Positions 29,751 to 39,069 of a stretch of DNA of 64,000 nucleotides are shown here, piece by piece. Location of the stretch: contig JAHLYQ010000044.1 in NCBI GenBank assembly GCA_025127975.1, positions 1 to 64,000 on the forward strand, read 5' to 3'. The DNA comes from Synechococcus sp. CS-1331. GTDB taxonomy: Bacteria; Cyanobacteriota; Cyanobacteriia; PCC-6307; Cyanobiaceae. A program made the position numbers and the translations under genes. The number at the start of each line of letters is the position of its first letter. Position 1 is the stretch's first letter. The notes beneath the pieces were generated by a model. That model saw only the letters and a list, made by a program, of their open reading frames with translations. It was not told the origin of the DNA and did no database searches.

Positions 29751-30013
29751 GCGAACTGCCTAGTCCCCAAACCCCCCTCTACCACCATCCCCTGCCGGCG
29801 CTTGAGAACTGGATGGTCCAGCTGGGCGCCAGCCGGCAGCGGACCAACTCCTGTCTGTGGGATCTGCACCGGCCGGAATGGAGTGCCCAGATTGAGTTGG
29901 AGGTGGAGGAGCTCAAGGTGAGCTGGCACCACGACGGCCAGGTGTCGGTGCGCCACTTCCCCTATGGCCTGTCGAGGGCTGATGCCGAGGCGGTGATCCT
30001 GGCCGGCCCCTAG
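29747..30013 (+). CDS. DUF3143 family protein
   Basis: An 88-aa soluble protein with LYHHPLPALENWMVQLGA, CLWDLHRPEWSAQIELEVEEL and RHFPYGLSRADAEAVIL, typical of cyanobacterial DUF3143. The function is unknown. The ATG at 29747 overlaps the J-domain stop by 4 bases, indicating translational coupling. It is convergent with the 51-aa gene at 30032. Confidence 0.82.
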   Translation: MSELPSPQTPLYHHPLPALENWMVQLGASRQRTNSCLWDLHRPEWSAQIELEVEELKVSWHHDGQVSVRHFPYGLSRADAEAVILAGP

Positions 30014-30031
30014 CCCCTTGGGGCACCCAGC

Positions 30032-30187
30032 TCAGCGGCAGACGCTGCTGCGGCGCTCGGCGGCGGTGGCGTTCGGTCCGCAGTTCAGCCAGCGCACCAG
30101 GGAATCTTCCACATCGGTGAACAGCACCAGCACCCAGCCGCACAGCAATACCAGGGCCCCACTCACCAGCCAGTGCTGCTTGGTCAT
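30032..30187 (-). CDS. 51-aa single-helix membrane protein, unknown
   Basis: A short frame with ATG at 30187: MTKQHWLVSGALVLLCGWVL begins a transmembrane helix that continues to about residue 24, followed by a small exposed domain with two cysteines (NCGPNATAAERRSSVCR at the end). It lies 17 bases downstream of bioD on the same strand, the position where bioA often sits in related clusters, so it may be read with the biotin genes. No known family is recognised; translation is inferred from topology, coding pattern and spacing. Confidence 0.55.
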   Translation of the reverse strand: MTKQHWLVSGALVLLCGWVLVLFTDVEDSLVRWLNCGPNATAAERRSSVCR

Positions 30188-30204
30188 TGCTTAGAGGTCA
30201 TGGC

Positions 30205-30858
30205 TTAGATCTGATCCAGGGCCGAGCTGAGGTTAGGGCCCAGCTGCTGGGCCTGCCATTGGCCCGCCAGCGCTTCGGCGCTGAGGGGCTCCAGCGGCGG
30301 CAGCTGGGCCAGCACCGGGGCCTGGGCCAGGGCGGCCAGGGTTGCTGGGTTGTCCGGGTGGAGCGGACCGTTGAGCACCAGGCCCAGCAGATGCAGCCCC
30401 CGGCGGCGCAGGGCTTCCACCGACAGCAGGGTGTGGTTGAGCGTGCCCAGGCCACTGCGGGCCACCAGCAGCACCGGTAACCCCCACACGGCCATCTGGT
30501 CGATCTGCAGCCAGTCCCGCCGCAGGGGCACCAGCAGGCCGCCGGCGGTTTCCACCACCAAGGGCCCGGTCACCGCCGGCAGGGCCAGCCGGGCCGGATC
30601 GATCCTGATCCCTTCGCGCTCGGCAGCCCAGTGGGGCGACACCGGCGCCCGCAGGCGGTAGGCCTCCGCCAGCAGGCGTTCGGCGGGGAGTTGCAACAGG
30701 GCCTGCAAACGGCCCGTGTCGCCGCCGCCCTCCAGGCCGCTCTGCACCGGTTTCCAGTAGTGGGCGCCCAGGCCCTGCACCACCAGGGCGCTGACGACGG
30801 TCTTGCCCACGTCGGTGTCGGTGCCGCAGACCACCAGCTGGCGTCTGGAACGGGTCAT
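30205..30858 (-). CDS. bioD: dethiobiotin synthetase
   Basis: ATP-dependent formation of the ureido ring of dethiobiotin from 7,8-diaminopelargonate and CO2. The 217-aa protein has the P-loop-like GTDTDVGKTVVSALV, KPVQSG, VETAGGLLVPL and LVARSGLGTLNHTLL. The start overlaps the bioC stop by 4 bases. It is the last recognised biotin gene in the cluster; no bioA follows. Confidence 0.95.
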   Translation of the reverse strand: MTRSRRQLVVCGTDTDVGKTVVSALVVQGLGAHYWKPVQSGLEGGGDTGRLQALLQLPAERLLAEAYRLRAPVSPHWAAEREGIRIDPARLALPAVTGPLVVETAGGLLVPLRRDWLQIDQMAVWGLPVLLVARSGLGTLNHTLLSVEALRRRGLHLLGLVLNGPLHPDNPATLAALAQAPVLAQLPPLEPLSAEALAGQWQAQQLGPNLSSALDQI

Positions 30859-31634
30859 GGTTGGCAGTTTGGGCCGGGGCGCTGGCCCAGCAGCAGCAGC
30901 ACCTCCCAGCTCACCCGGCCTGGGGCCGGCCAGTGGCCCAGCAGCTGGCGTAGCTGGCCGGGGGCCAGGCGGTCGCAGCGGCTGGCGCTGGCCCCCAGGG
31001 TTTTGAGTTGCTGCAGAAAGCCCAGGCCGCTGCCGTAGTTGCGGCTGAACTGCAGCCTTTGGCAGTGCCGCAGCTCCAGCTCACCCTGGCCGGCCACGGC
31101 CTCCAACACTTTTGCCTCCGGCAGGGCCAGGGCGCTGCAGGGCACCCCGGCGGCGGCGGCGGCCTGGTGCCATTCGGGAAAGCTGCCGCTGGTGGGCACG
31201 GCCAGGGCCAGCCAGCCGCCTGGTCGCAGCCGGCTGCACCAGTGCCGCAACTGGGTGGCGGGTTCGTCGAGCCATTGCAGGGCAAAGCTGGAGCTGAGCA
31301 GGGCGGCCTGCTGCAGGGATTCGGGCAGCCCCTGGTTGAGATCCCAGAGCAGGCGCTGGTCGGGCCCGGCCAGGGGGTTTTGGGCCAGCAGCTCCGGGCA
31401 GAGATCCAGCTGCAACATGGGCTCCAGCCTGCCCTGCCCGCCAAGGGCCTGGCCGACCAGGCCGCTGCCGGCGCCCAGGTCGGCCCGGGGGCCTGCGGCG
31501 GGGATCGGCAGGGCTGCGCAGAGATGGGCCAGCCGCCAGGCCACCCCCTGCTGCAGGCGGGCCTGGCTGGAATAGGGGCCGGCGTGGCGGCCGAAGCGGG
31601 CACTCACCCGCTGGCTAAAGGGGGCCGCGCTCAT
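30855..31634 (-). CDS. bioC: malonyl-ACP O-methyltransferase BioC
   Basis: Methylates malonyl-ACP so that fatty acid synthase can build the pimeloyl chain of biotin. The 259-aa SAM methyltransferase has FSQRVSARFGRHAGPYSSQA, the SAM motif ADLGAGSGLVGQAL, and SSFALQWLDEP. The ATG at 31634 overlaps the bioK stop by 4 bases; a longer start at 31658 is less likely. It is flanked by bioK and bioD. Confidence 0.9.
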   Translation of the reverse strand: MSAAPFSQRVSARFGRHAGPYSSQARLQQGVAWRLAHLCAALPIPAAGPRADLGAGSGLVGQALGGQGRLEPMLQLDLCPELLAQNPLAGPDQRLLWDLNQGLPESLQQAALLSSSFALQWLDEPATQLRHWCSRLRPGGWLALAVPTSGSFPEWHQAAAAAGVPCSALALPEAKVLEAVAGQGELELRHCQRLQFSRNYGSGLGFLQQLKTLGASASRCDRLAPGQLRQLLGHWPAPGRVSWEVLLLLGQRPGPNCQP

Positions 31635-32329
31635 GGCAGGGCCTCGATCCAGGCGCACACCATGCCCACCAGGGCCGAACTCAGCAGGCAGTGCCCCACC
31701 CCGGCCAGCTCGAGGCTGTCGGCGGCGGGCAGGGCCTCGCGCAGCAGCCGGCGGGCTTCCGGAACCACGATCTGATCCTCCCTGCCCTCGACGATCAACA
31801 CCCGGGCCCGGCTCGGGAAGCCCGCCGGCAGGCCGCTGGTGGCGGCCAGCAGGGCCAGATCCTCAGCCAGCCGCCGCCGCCCCGGCTCCAGCAGGGCTCT
31901 GGCCGTGATTCCCGGCGGCAGCTGGCTGGGCGCTTGGGGGGCCGCGGCCTTCTCCAGGAAGGTTTCAATCATGGACTCGGCCTGGCTGCCTCCCAGCTGG
32001 TTGGCCATGCTGGCCACGGCTGCGGCCAGCCGGCGGCCGTCCTTGCCCTCCGGCAGGAAGCGGCCGAAGCTGGCCAGCAGCACCACCGCATCGGCTTGCT
32101 CCAGCACGGCCGGGGCCAGCAGGTGGGGGCCGAGCGAGTGGGCGACCAACACCTTCAGCCCGCCGCCGGCCAGCCAGTTCACCGCCCGGGGGGGCTGGCC
32201 GGCGTAGCCCCGTTCGCCGCACTGGCTCCGCCAGCCACGGGCGCTCCAGGCGGCCTGGAATGGTTCCATTCCCTGGGCATCGCCGGCCCAGCCGTGCATG
32301 GCTATCAGCTGCGTGGCTATTAGCTGCAT
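31631..32329 (-). CDS. bioK: alpha/beta hydrolase, pimeloyl-ACP methyl ester esterase (BioK type)
   Basis: A 232-aa hydrolase with the oxyanion motif MHGWAGD, nucleophile S65 in AHSLGPH, an acid in VEGREDQIV and catalytic His in GVGHCLL. In picocyanobacteria BioK removes the methyl ester from pimeloyl-ACP, replacing E. coli BioH; the position between bioF and bioC supports this. The first ten residues (MQLIATQLIA) come from a short direct DNA repeat, so the true start may be the internal ATG at residue 11. Confidence 0.82.
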   Translation of the reverse strand: MQLIATQLIAMHGWAGDAQGMEPFQAAWSARGWRSQCGERGYAGQPPRAVNWLAGGGLKVLVAHSLGPHLLAPAVLEQADAVVLLASFGRFLPEGKDGRRLAAAVASMANQLGGSQAESMIETFLEKAAAPQAPSQLPPGITARALLEPGRRRLAEDLALLAATSGLPAGFPSRARVLIVEGREDQIVVPEARRLLREALPAADSLELAGVGHCLLSSALVGMVCAWIEALP

Positions 32330-33567
32330 GGCAAGTTTTGGCCTGGTGGGGATCCCAGGGCCGTCAGCAACCGCTCCAGACTGCCGAGCGGCAGGTCGGC
32401 CCGCAGCACCAGGCGCAGCCGGGCGCTGCCTTCGGGCACTGTGGGCGGCCGGATCGCCACCCCCAGCAGGCCGGCGGCCTCCAGGCGTTGCTGCAGCTCC
32501 AGGGCCAGGCCGTCATCGCCCACCAGCAGGGGCAGGATCGGGCCCAGGCCGGGGGGGCGCGGCCAGCCGGCGGCCTCCAGGGCGCCGCGCCAGCGCCTGG
32601 CCCGCTGCAGCAGGGCCGGACCAAGGGGGTTGGCCTGGATCTGGCCGAGGGCGGCCAGGGCTGCGGCGGCCAGGGGCGGGGCCAGGGCCGTGGTGTAGCG
32701 GAAGGGGCCGCTGAATTGCAGCAGCCACTCCATCACCAGGGCGTCGCCGGCCAGGAAGGCGCCACCGCTGCCGAAGGCCTTGCCGAAGGTGCCGCTGAGC
32801 AGGGCGATCTCCCCCTGGTCCTTGGCCCCGTTGAGGCCGTATCCCAGCCCGCGGCCGCTGGGGCCGAGCACCCCAAGGGCATGGGCCTCATCCAGCAACA
32901 GGGCGGCGCCGTGACCCTGGCAGAGGGCCGCCAGGGTGCCCACATCCGGACTGGTGCCCTGCATGGAAAACAGACTTTCGCTCAGCACCAGCAGCCGCTG
33001 CCCCGGCCGCGCCTGCCGTGCCAGCTGGAGGCGCCGCCCCAGGTCGTTGAGGTCGTTGTGGGCAAAGCGCTGCAGCCGGGCGCCGCTGGCCCGTACCCCA
33101 GTGAGCAGGGAGTGGTGGATCAGCCGGTCGGCCAGTACCAGGCTATGGCGATCGGCCAGGGCCAGCACGGCCGCCAGGTTGGCCTGAAAGCCGCTGGGAA
33201 AGAGCAGCACCCGCTCCCTCCCCAGCCAGGTCGCCAGGGCCCGCTCCAGGGCCTGGTGCCCCGGCCGGCTACCGCTCACCAGCCGGGAGGCGCCTGCTCC
33301 GACCCCCTCGAGGGCCGCGGCGGCCTGGGCGGCGGCAACCACGGCGGGATGGCAGCTCAGGCCCAGGTAGTCGTTGCTGGCCAGATCCAGCAGGGGAGCC
33401 CCATCGACCTGCAGTTGGGCGGCGGCCTGGCCGGGCTCGAAGCTGCGCAGGCCGCGGCGGCGCTGCTCCGGCAGGAGCGCCAGCTGGCGCCGCAGCTCCT
33501 GTTGCCAGGGGGTGGCTGGCGGCAGCTGGGAGTGGGAGGCGTTGGGTCCCAATGATCTCGATCTCAA
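32320..33567 (-). CDS. bioF: 8-amino-7-oxononanoate synthase
   Basis: A PLP enzyme that condenses pimeloyl-ACP with L-alanine. The 415-aa protein shows DLASNDYLGLS, GAGASRLVSGS, LLLDEAHALGVLG and the PLP lysine K263 in GTFGKAFGSGG. It heads the bioF-bioK-bioC-bioD unit and overlaps bioK by 10 bases. The helicase gene is divergent, 136 bases away. Confidence 0.96.
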   Translation of the reverse strand: MRSRSLGPNASHSQLPPATPWQQELRRQLALLPEQRRRGLRSFEPGQAAAQLQVDGAPLLDLASNDYLGLSCHPAVVAAAQAAAALEGVGAGASRLVSGSRPGHQALERALATWLGRERVLLFPSGFQANLAAVLALADRHSLVLADRLIHHSLLTGVRASGARLQRFAHNDLNDLGRRLQLARQARPGQRLLVLSESLFSMQGTSPDVGTLAALCQGHGAALLLDEAHALGVLGPSGRGLGYGLNGAKDQGEIALLSGTFGKAFGSGGAFLAGDALVMEWLLQFSGPFRYTTALAPPLAAAALAALGQIQANPLGPALLQRARRWRGALEAAGWPRPPGLGPILPLLVGDDGLALELQQRLEAAGLLGVAIRPPTVPEGSARLRLVLRADLPLGSLERLLTALGSPPGQNLPCS

Positions 33568-33703
33568 CGACCCGGTCCCGTCGCGGCAACGTTAAATCGA
33601 GCCTGGTTCAAGCCCCTGCTGCGGTGGGCTGTGCTGGGGCGGGCTGTGCTTTGGGGAGAGGAGTTCCCATAGGATGGGTGGATGATCCAGCCCCAACAGC
33701 AGC

Positions 33704-36460
33704 GTGCCTGAAGTGGCGCCCAACGCGCTGGATCCGGCTGCAATCTTTCCCTTCCCCCTAGATGAGTTCCAGCTGGAGGCGATCGACGCCCTCCAGCAGG
33801 GCCATTCGGTTGTGGTGAGTGCGCCCACGGGTTCGGGCAAGACCCTGGTGGGCGAATACGCCATCTACCGGGCCCTGGCCCATGGCCAGAAGGTTTTTTA
33901 CACCACGCCGTTAAAGGCGCTCTCCAACCAGAAGCTGCGCGATTTCCGCGAGCAGTTTGGCGCCGAGAGGGTGGGGCTGCTCACCGGTGATATGAGCCTC
34001 AACCGGGAGGCCCAGGTGGTGGTGATGACCACCGAGATCTTCCGCAACATGCTCTACGCAGAAGCCGATGCGGGAGATGACCCGCTGGAGGGCGTCGAGG
34101 CGGTGGTGCTCGACGAGTGTCACTACATGAATGATTCCCAGCGCGGCACCGTGTGGGAAGAATCGATCATCCACTGTCCGCCCTCGATTCAGCTCGTGGC
34201 GCTCTCGGCCACGGTGGCCAATGCCGGCCAGCTCACCGACTGGATCAATCGGGTGCATGGCCCCACCTCGCTGGTGCACAGCGACCACCGGCCCGTGCCC
34301 CTGGCCTTCAGCTTCTGCAGTGCCAAGGGCCTGCACCCCCTGCTCAACGACGAGGGCACGGGCCTCCATCCCAACTGCAAGGTGTGGCGGGCCCCCAAGG
34401 GCAGTCGCCGCAAGGGCCCCAAAATCCCCAAGCCGCCCCAGCCCGAGGCGCCGCCCCTGGGCTTTGTGGTGGCCCAGATGGCCGAGCGCGACATGCTGCC
34501 GGCCATCTATTTCATCTTCAGTCGCCGCGGCTGCGACAAGGGGGTCAAGGAGCTGGGCAGGGCCTCTCTGGTGACGCCCGCCGAGCAGGCCCGCATTCAG
34601 GCCCGACTGGATCTGTTTGTGGCAACCACCCCCGAGGCCGTGCGCGAGGGCGGCCATGCCGAAGCCCTGCTGCGGGGCATCGCCTCCCACCACGCCGGGG
34701 TGTTGCCGGCCTGGAAGGAACTTATCGAGGATCTCTTTCAGCAGGGCCTGATCAAGGTGGTGTTCGCCACCGAAACCCTGGCCGCGGGCATCAACATGCC
34801 GGCCCGCACCACGGTGATCTCTGCCCTCTCCAAGCGCACCGAGCGGGGCCACCGGCCGCTGATGGGCAGTGAATTCCTGCAGATGGCGGGCCGGGCCGGG
34901 CGGCGCGGGCTCGACTCCCAGGGCTACGTGGTGACCGTGCAGAGCCGCTTCGAGGGGGTGCGGGAGGCGGGCCAGCTGGCGACTGCGCCGGCCGATCCGC
35001 TGGTGAGCCAGTTCACGCCCAGCTACGGCATGGTGCTCAACCTGCTGCAGCGCTACCCCCTTGCCAAGGCCAGGGAGCTGGTGGAGCGCAGCTTTGGCCG
35101 CTACCTGGCCACCTTGGATCTGGTGGAGGACGAAGCCCGGATTGCCCAGTTGATGCAGCAGCTGGCGGGCCTGGAAGACGGCTCGGGCGAGGTGCCCTGG
35201 GACGATTTTGAAGACTACGAAAAGCGGCGGGCCCACCTGCGCGAGGAGCGCCGCATTCAGCGGACCCTGCAGCAGCAGGCCGAGGAAACCCTCGCCCACG
35301 AGCTCACTTTGGCGCTGCAGTTTGCCAGCGAGGGCAGCCTGGTGAGCCTGAAGGCGCCCCAGCTGCGCGGCCGGGTGACGCCGGCGGTGATTGTGGAGAA
35401 GGTGAAGGGGCCGGGTCAGTTCCCCCTGCTCAAGTGCCTCACCGATGAGAACCTCTGGGTGTTGCTGCCCTGCCAGGGGGTCGTGAGCCTGCATGCCGAG
35501 CTCAGCTGCCTGCAGGTGGGCCAGGTGGATGCCCCCGAGCTAGACCACGCCGGTGAGATCCGCCATGGCGACCAGGCCAGTGGTGGCTTGGCCCTGGCGG
35601 TGGCTTCGATGGCCAGCCGCCACGACATGGCCACCCCCCAGTACGACCTGGCCGGTGAGGTGCGGGCCCAGGCCCAGCTCGTAGATCAGCTGGAGGAGCG
35701 GCTCGAGCTGCATCCGGCCCACCGCTGGGGCGACCGCCGCCAGCTGACAAAGCACCGCCGCCGGATGGAGGAGCTCCAGGTTGAGATTGGCGAGCGCCAA
35801 CAGTTGCTGCACTTCAGGTCGAACAGGCACTGGGAAACTTTCCTGGCCCTGATCGAGGTGCTGCGTCACTTCGGTGCCCTGGCCGGCCCCGAGGGTCTGG
35901 AGCCCACCGAGGTGGGCCGCACCGTGGCGGCCCTGCGCGGCGACAACGAGCTGTGGCTGGGCCTGGCCCTGATGAGCGGCCACCTCGACGAGCTCGATCC
36001 GCCCCAGCTGGCGGCGGTGTTTGAGGCGATCTCCACCGAGGTGAGCCGGCCCGATCTCTGGAGCGGTTATCCACCGCCCCCGGCGGTAGAGGAGGCCCTG
36101 CACGACCTGCGCGGCCTGCGCCGGGAGCTGGAGCGCCAGCAGGAGGGGGCCAAGGTGACCTTTCCGCTCTGGTGGGAGCTGGAACTCACTGGCTTGGTCC
36201 ACGCCTGGGCCAAAGGGGCCAGCTGGAGCGACATGATCGCCAACACTTCCATCGATGAGGGGGATGTGGTGCGGATCCTGCGCCGCACCGTGGATCTGCT
36301 GGCCCAGGTGCCCTACTGCGAAGCGATCAGCCAGCAGCTGCGCAACAACGCCCGGGCCGCCCTCAAGGCGATCAACCGCTTCCCGGTTTGCGAGATCGAG
36401 GATCTGTTGCCCAAGGCGCCGGCGGCGATTGCCAGGCCGCCTGGGGATCCTGGGGGTTGA
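33704..36460 (+). CDS. Ski2-like DEAD/DExH-box RNA helicase
   Basis: A 918-aa superfamily 2 helicase. Motifs are APTGSGKTL (I), [10 protein letters not shown] (Ia), DECHYMND (II), [11 protein letters not shown] (III), a helicase C region with [15 protein letters not shown], and [12 protein letters not shown] (VI). The C-terminal DSHCT-like domain ends [20 protein letters not shown]. Eukaryotic relatives (Ski2, Mtr4, plastid ISE2) unwind RNA for decay or processing; the cyanobacterial substrate is not known. The start is a GTG at 33704. Confidence 0.92.
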   Translation: MPEVAPNALDPAAIFPFPLDEFQLEAIDALQQGHSVVVSAPTGSGKTLVGEYAIYRALAHGQKVFYTTPLKALSNQKLRDFREQFGAERVGLLTGDMSLNREAQVVVMTTEIFRNMLYAEADAGDDPLEGVEAVVLDECHYMNDSQRGTVWEESIIHCPPSIQLVALSATVANAGQLTDWINRVHGPTSLVHSDHRPVPLAFSFCSAKGLHPLLNDEGTGLHPNCKVWRAPKGSRRKGPKIPKPPQPEAPPLGFVVAQMAERDMLPAIYFIFSRRGCDKGVKELGRASLVTPAEQARIQARLDLFVATTPEAVREGGHAEALLRGIASHHAGVLPAWKELIEDLFQQGLIKVVFATETLAAGINMPARTTVISALSKRTERGHRPLMGSEFLQMAGRAGRRGLDSQGYVVTVQSRFEGVREAGQLATAPADPLVSQFTPSYGMVLNLLQRYPLAKARELVERSFGRYLATLDLVEDEARIAQLMQQLAGLEDGSGEVPWDDFEDYEKRRAHLREERRIQRTLQQQAEETLAHELTLALQFASEGSLVSLKAPQLRGRVTPAVIVEKVKGPGQFPLLKCLTDENLWVLLPCQGVVSLHAELSCLQVGQVDAPELDHAGEIRHGDQASGGLALAVASMASRHDMATPQYDLAGEVRAQAQLVDQLEERLELHPAHRWGDRRQLTKHRRRMEELQVEIGERQQLLHFRSNRHWETFLALIEVLRHFGALAGPEGLEPTEVGRTVAALRGDNELWLGLALMSGHLDELDPPQLAAVFEAISTEVSRPDLWSGYPPPPAVEEALHDLRGLRRELERQQEGAKVTFPLWWELELTGLVHAWAKGASWSDMIANTSIDEGDVVRILRRTVDLLAQVPYCEAISQQLRNNARAALKAINRFPVCEIEDLLPKAPAAIARPPGDPGG

Positions 36461-36518
36461 GCTTCGGCATGGGTCGCGTTGCTTCGACAGTAGGTTGAAC
36501 GCTGCGCCGGCCTCGCCC

Positions 36519-36962
36519 TTGATCAACCCCGCCCGCATCCGCATCCTGGCGGTGGGCAAGGTGCGCAAGGGTTGGGTGAGCGAGGGAGTGGAGCTATATC
36601 GCAGGCGCTTGCCGGGCCTCGAGATAGTTGAGCTGCGCGATGGCGGCCTGGCCCGCGAAGCCGAGGCGATCAGCTCCGAGCTGCGCCGGGGTGAGCAGCT
36701 GGTGGCCCTGTGCGAAGAGGGCCAGACCTATGACTCGCTGGCCTTCGCCCAGGCACTGGAGGGATCCGGCTCCGAGCAGCTGGCTTTTGCGATCGGCGGC
36801 GCCGCTGGCCTCGATCCGGCGCTCAAGGCGCGGGCCAGCTGGCGCCTGAGCCTCTCGCCGCTGACCTTCCCCCATGAGTTGGCGCGGCTACTGCTGCTCG
36901 AGCAGCTCTACCGGGCCCGCTCGATCCAGCAGGGCGGGCCCTATCACCGTCCAGGCGCTTGA
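36519..36962 (+). CDS. rlmH: 23S rRNA pseudouridine1915 N3-methyltransferase RlmH
   Basis: A small SPOUT-fold methyltransferase acting on the 70S ribosome. The sequence has [34 protein letters not shown], the knot-region [11 protein letters not shown] and the C-terminal [18 protein letters not shown]. The best start is TTG at 36519, giving 147 aa; TTG 36495 is also possible. No ATG is suitably placed. Confidence 0.93.
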   Translation: MINPARIRILAVGKVRKGWVSEGVELYRRRLPGLEIVELRDGGLAREAEAISSELRRGEQLVALCEEGQTYDSLAFAQALEGSGSEQLAFAIGGAAGLDPALKARASWRLSLSPLTFPHELARLLLLEQLYRARSIQQGGPYHRPGA

Positions 36963-36986
36963 GTGGGGAGGCGCTTACGCCCCGCG

Positions 36987-37388
36987 ATGACCACGATCGA
37001 CAGCCGCTACGAGGGAGCCCTCCGCTGCCACTCCAGCCATGGCCCCTCGGGCTCTGTGCTCGAGACCGATGCCCCCACCGACAACCAGGGCAAGGGGGAG
37101 CGCTTCTCGCCCACGGATTTGGTAGCCACGGCCCTGAGCACCTGCATCCTGACGATTCTGGGAATCGTCGCCGAGCGCCACGACTGGCCGCTGCAGGGGG
37201 CCACCGCCCGGGTGCAGAAGACCATGGGCGCCGAGGCGCCACGGCGGATCGCCCTGCTGGAGGTGTGGATCAGCCTGCCGGCGGGCCTCAGCGAGCAGCA
37301 GCGGGCGGTGCTGCAGCGGGCCGGGGAAAGCTGTCCGGTGAAGCTGAGCCTGGAGGGGGCGGTGCCGATTCGGCTGCACTGGGGCTGA
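36987..37388 (+). CDS. OsmC family protein
   Basis: A 133-aa protein with the OsmC/Ohr fold pattern: FSPTDLVATALSTCILTILG with one reactive-type Cys, and a second Cys in AGESCPVKLSL. Such proteins reduce organic hydroperoxides using a Cys pair; the activity is inferred. The ATG at 36987 (MTTIDSRYEG) is preferred over GTG 36963. It follows rlmH closely on the same strand. Confidence 0.88.
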   Translation: MTTIDSRYEGALRCHSSHGPSGSVLETDAPTDNQGKGERFSPTDLVATALSTCILTILGIVAERHDWPLQGATARVQKTMGAEAPRRIALLEVWISLPAGLSEQQRAVLQRAGESCPVKLSLEGAVPIRLHWG

Positions 37389-37409
37389 GCAGCCCGCCAG
37401 AGCCCCTGC

Positions 37410-37435
37410 TCAAATCCCCAGTTCAAATCCCCAGT
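37410..37435. repeat. 13-bp perfect tandem duplication spanning the purB stop
   Basis: The 13-mer tcaaatccccagt occurs twice without a spacer (37410-37422 and 37423-37435). The second copy includes the purB stop codon and its last three codons; the first supplies a second in-frame-looking stop just beyond. It looks like a recent slippage event in the 34-base gap between the convergent OsmC and purB genes. Confidence 0.85.
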
Positions 37436-38718
37436 CGCTGCCAGATCACGCCCAGGTTGGCCTGGTGCAGATCGGTGCTGAAACACTCAGCCAGCTGCTC
37501 AGCGCTGAGCTTGCCCGTCACCTCGCCATCGGCTTCAAGGTTGGCGCGGAAGTTGCCCCCATCGGTGTTCCAGGCGCTGTGGGAGTGGCGCTGCACGATC
37601 CGGTAGGCGTCTTCGCGGTTGATGCCGGCTTCCACCAGGGCCAGCAGCACCCGTTGGCTGAACACCACGCCGCCATACACATTCATGTTGCGGGCCATGT
37701 TCTCGGGGTACACCCCCAGGCCCTTCACCACCGCGGTCATCTCGCGCAGCATGAAGTGGAGGGTCACCGAGCAATCCGGCAACATCATCCGCTCCACCGA
37801 GCTGTGGCTGATGTCGCGCTCGTGCCAGAGGGCGCAGTTTTCCAGGGCCGCCACCACGTAGCTGCGCAGCACCCTGGCCAGGCCGCCGATGCGCTCGCTG
37901 CGGATCGGGTTGCGCTTGTGGGGCATGGCTGAGCTGCCTTTTTGCCCCTTGGCGAAGTTCTCTTCCACCTCGAGCACGTCGGTGCGCTGCAGGTTGCGGA
38001 TCTCGGTGGAGAAGCGCTCCAGGGCCGCGCCCACCAGGGCCAGGGTCTGCACGTATTCGGCGTGGCGATCGCGGGCGATCACCTGGGTGCTGGCGGTGTC
38101 GGGCACCAGGCCGAGCTTGGCGCAGGCGATCGCCTCCACCTGGGGGTCGGTGTTGGCGTAGGTGCCCATGGCGCCCGAGATCTGGCCCACGCTCACCACC
38201 CGCTCCAGGCGCTCGAGCCGCTCCCGGTTGCGTTCCACCTCGGCCAGCCAGCCGGCCAGCTTGAAGCCGAAGCTGATCGGCTCGCCGTGGATGGCATGGC
38301 TGCGGCCGATCATCACCGTGCCCTTGTGCTCGCGGGCTAGCGCCCTGAGGGCATCGGCCAGCAGGTCGAGCTCGGCGCGCAGCAGGGCCACCGACGCCTT
38401 CATCTGCAGGGCCAGGCCTGTATCGAGCACATCGGAGCTGGTCATGCCCACGTGGATATAGCGGCCGGCGTCGCCTACGTGCTCGTTGACGTTGGTGAGG
38501 AAGGCGATCACGTCGTGGCGCACCTCCGCCTCGATCTCGAGGATCCGCTCCACCGAAAATCTGGCCTGCGCCTTAATCGTGGCAACCGCCTCAGCAGGCA
38601 CCCGCCCCAGCTCGCAGTTGGCCTCGGTGGCGGCGATCTCCACATCGAGCCAGCTCTGAAACTTGGCCTCTTCACTCCAGAGGTTGCCCATCTCGGGCAG
38701 GGTGTAACGCTCGATCAA
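37423..38718 (-). CDS. purB: adenylosuccinate lyase
   Basis: Acts twice in purine synthesis: cleavage of SAICAR and of adenylosuccinate. The 431-aa protein has MIERYTLPEMGNLWSEEAKF, TSSDVLDTGLALQ, GRSHAIHGEP and the fumarase-superfamily signature GSSAMPHKRNP. It ends QRLGI at the 13-bp duplication described above. Confidence 0.98.
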   Translation of the reverse strand: MIERYTLPEMGNLWSEEAKFQSWLDVEIAATEANCELGRVPAEAVATIKAQARFSVERILEIEAEVRHDVIAFLTNVNEHVGDAGRYIHVGMTSSDVLDTGLALQMKASVALLRAELDLLADALRALAREHKGTVMIGRSHAIHGEPISFGFKLAGWLAEVERNRERLERLERVVSVGQISGAMGTYANTDPQVEAIACAKLGLVPDTASTQVIARDRHAEYVQTLALVGAALERFSTEIRNLQRTDVLEVEENFAKGQKGSSAMPHKRNPIRSERIGGLARVLRSYVVAALENCALWHERDISHSSVERMMLPDCSVTLHFMLREMTAVVKGLGVYPENMARNMNVYGGVVFSQRVLLALVEAGINREDAYRIVQRHSHSAWNTDGGNFRANLEADGEVTGKLSAEQLAECFSTDLHQANLGVIWQRLGI

Positions 38719-38770
38719 GGCCGCGGGGGCTCACTTCTGGACCAATGTATGGGTGCGGCCGCCGCGGCGC

Positions 38771-38956
38771 TCAGGCCACGCTGGTGAGCCGGCGGTGTTC
38801 CACTTCCCACTGCACCTGCTGACCCCAGGCCTGCTGGCGCACCCAGCAGCGACCACCACGGCACTGGAGCAGCTGGAAGGGCGGCAGGTCGGCGGGTTGG
38901 TTGCGCAATTTCACGAAGCTTCCCGGGTAGAGAAGCTCCACCACGTTGTTGGCCAT
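38771..38956 (-). CDS. conserved small hypothetical protein (SH3-like pattern)
   Basis: A 61-aa soluble protein starting MANNVVELLYPGSFVKLRNQ, then FQLLQCRGGRCWVRQQAWG and VQWEVEHRRLTSVA. The alternation of short beta-strands suggests a small SH3- or KOW-like barrel, but no family is assigned. It is upstream of purB on the same strand (52-base gap). A longer frame to 39064 lacks conservation-like features and would run into the tlyA promoter area. Confidence 0.6.
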   Translation of the reverse strand: MANNVVELLYPGSFVKLRNQPADLPPFQLLQCRGGRCWVRQQAWGQQVQWEVEHRRLTSVA

Positions 38957-39069
38957 CACTGGGGCATGGGGAAGATGGGGGCCATCCTGGGTCGGGTTTG
39001 GCCAGGGCGCCCTGATGCTTGGAATCTGTTCCGTTTGAGTTGTGGTTTGATCACAGAAGCGCAAGTGCC

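Noticed and set aside
32260..33555. A 431-codon plus-strand frame opposite bioF and a similar one at 60385-61914 opposite nadE
   Set aside because: Gln/Gly/Ala-rich antisense frames typical of high-GC DNA; bioF and nadE have complete motifs.
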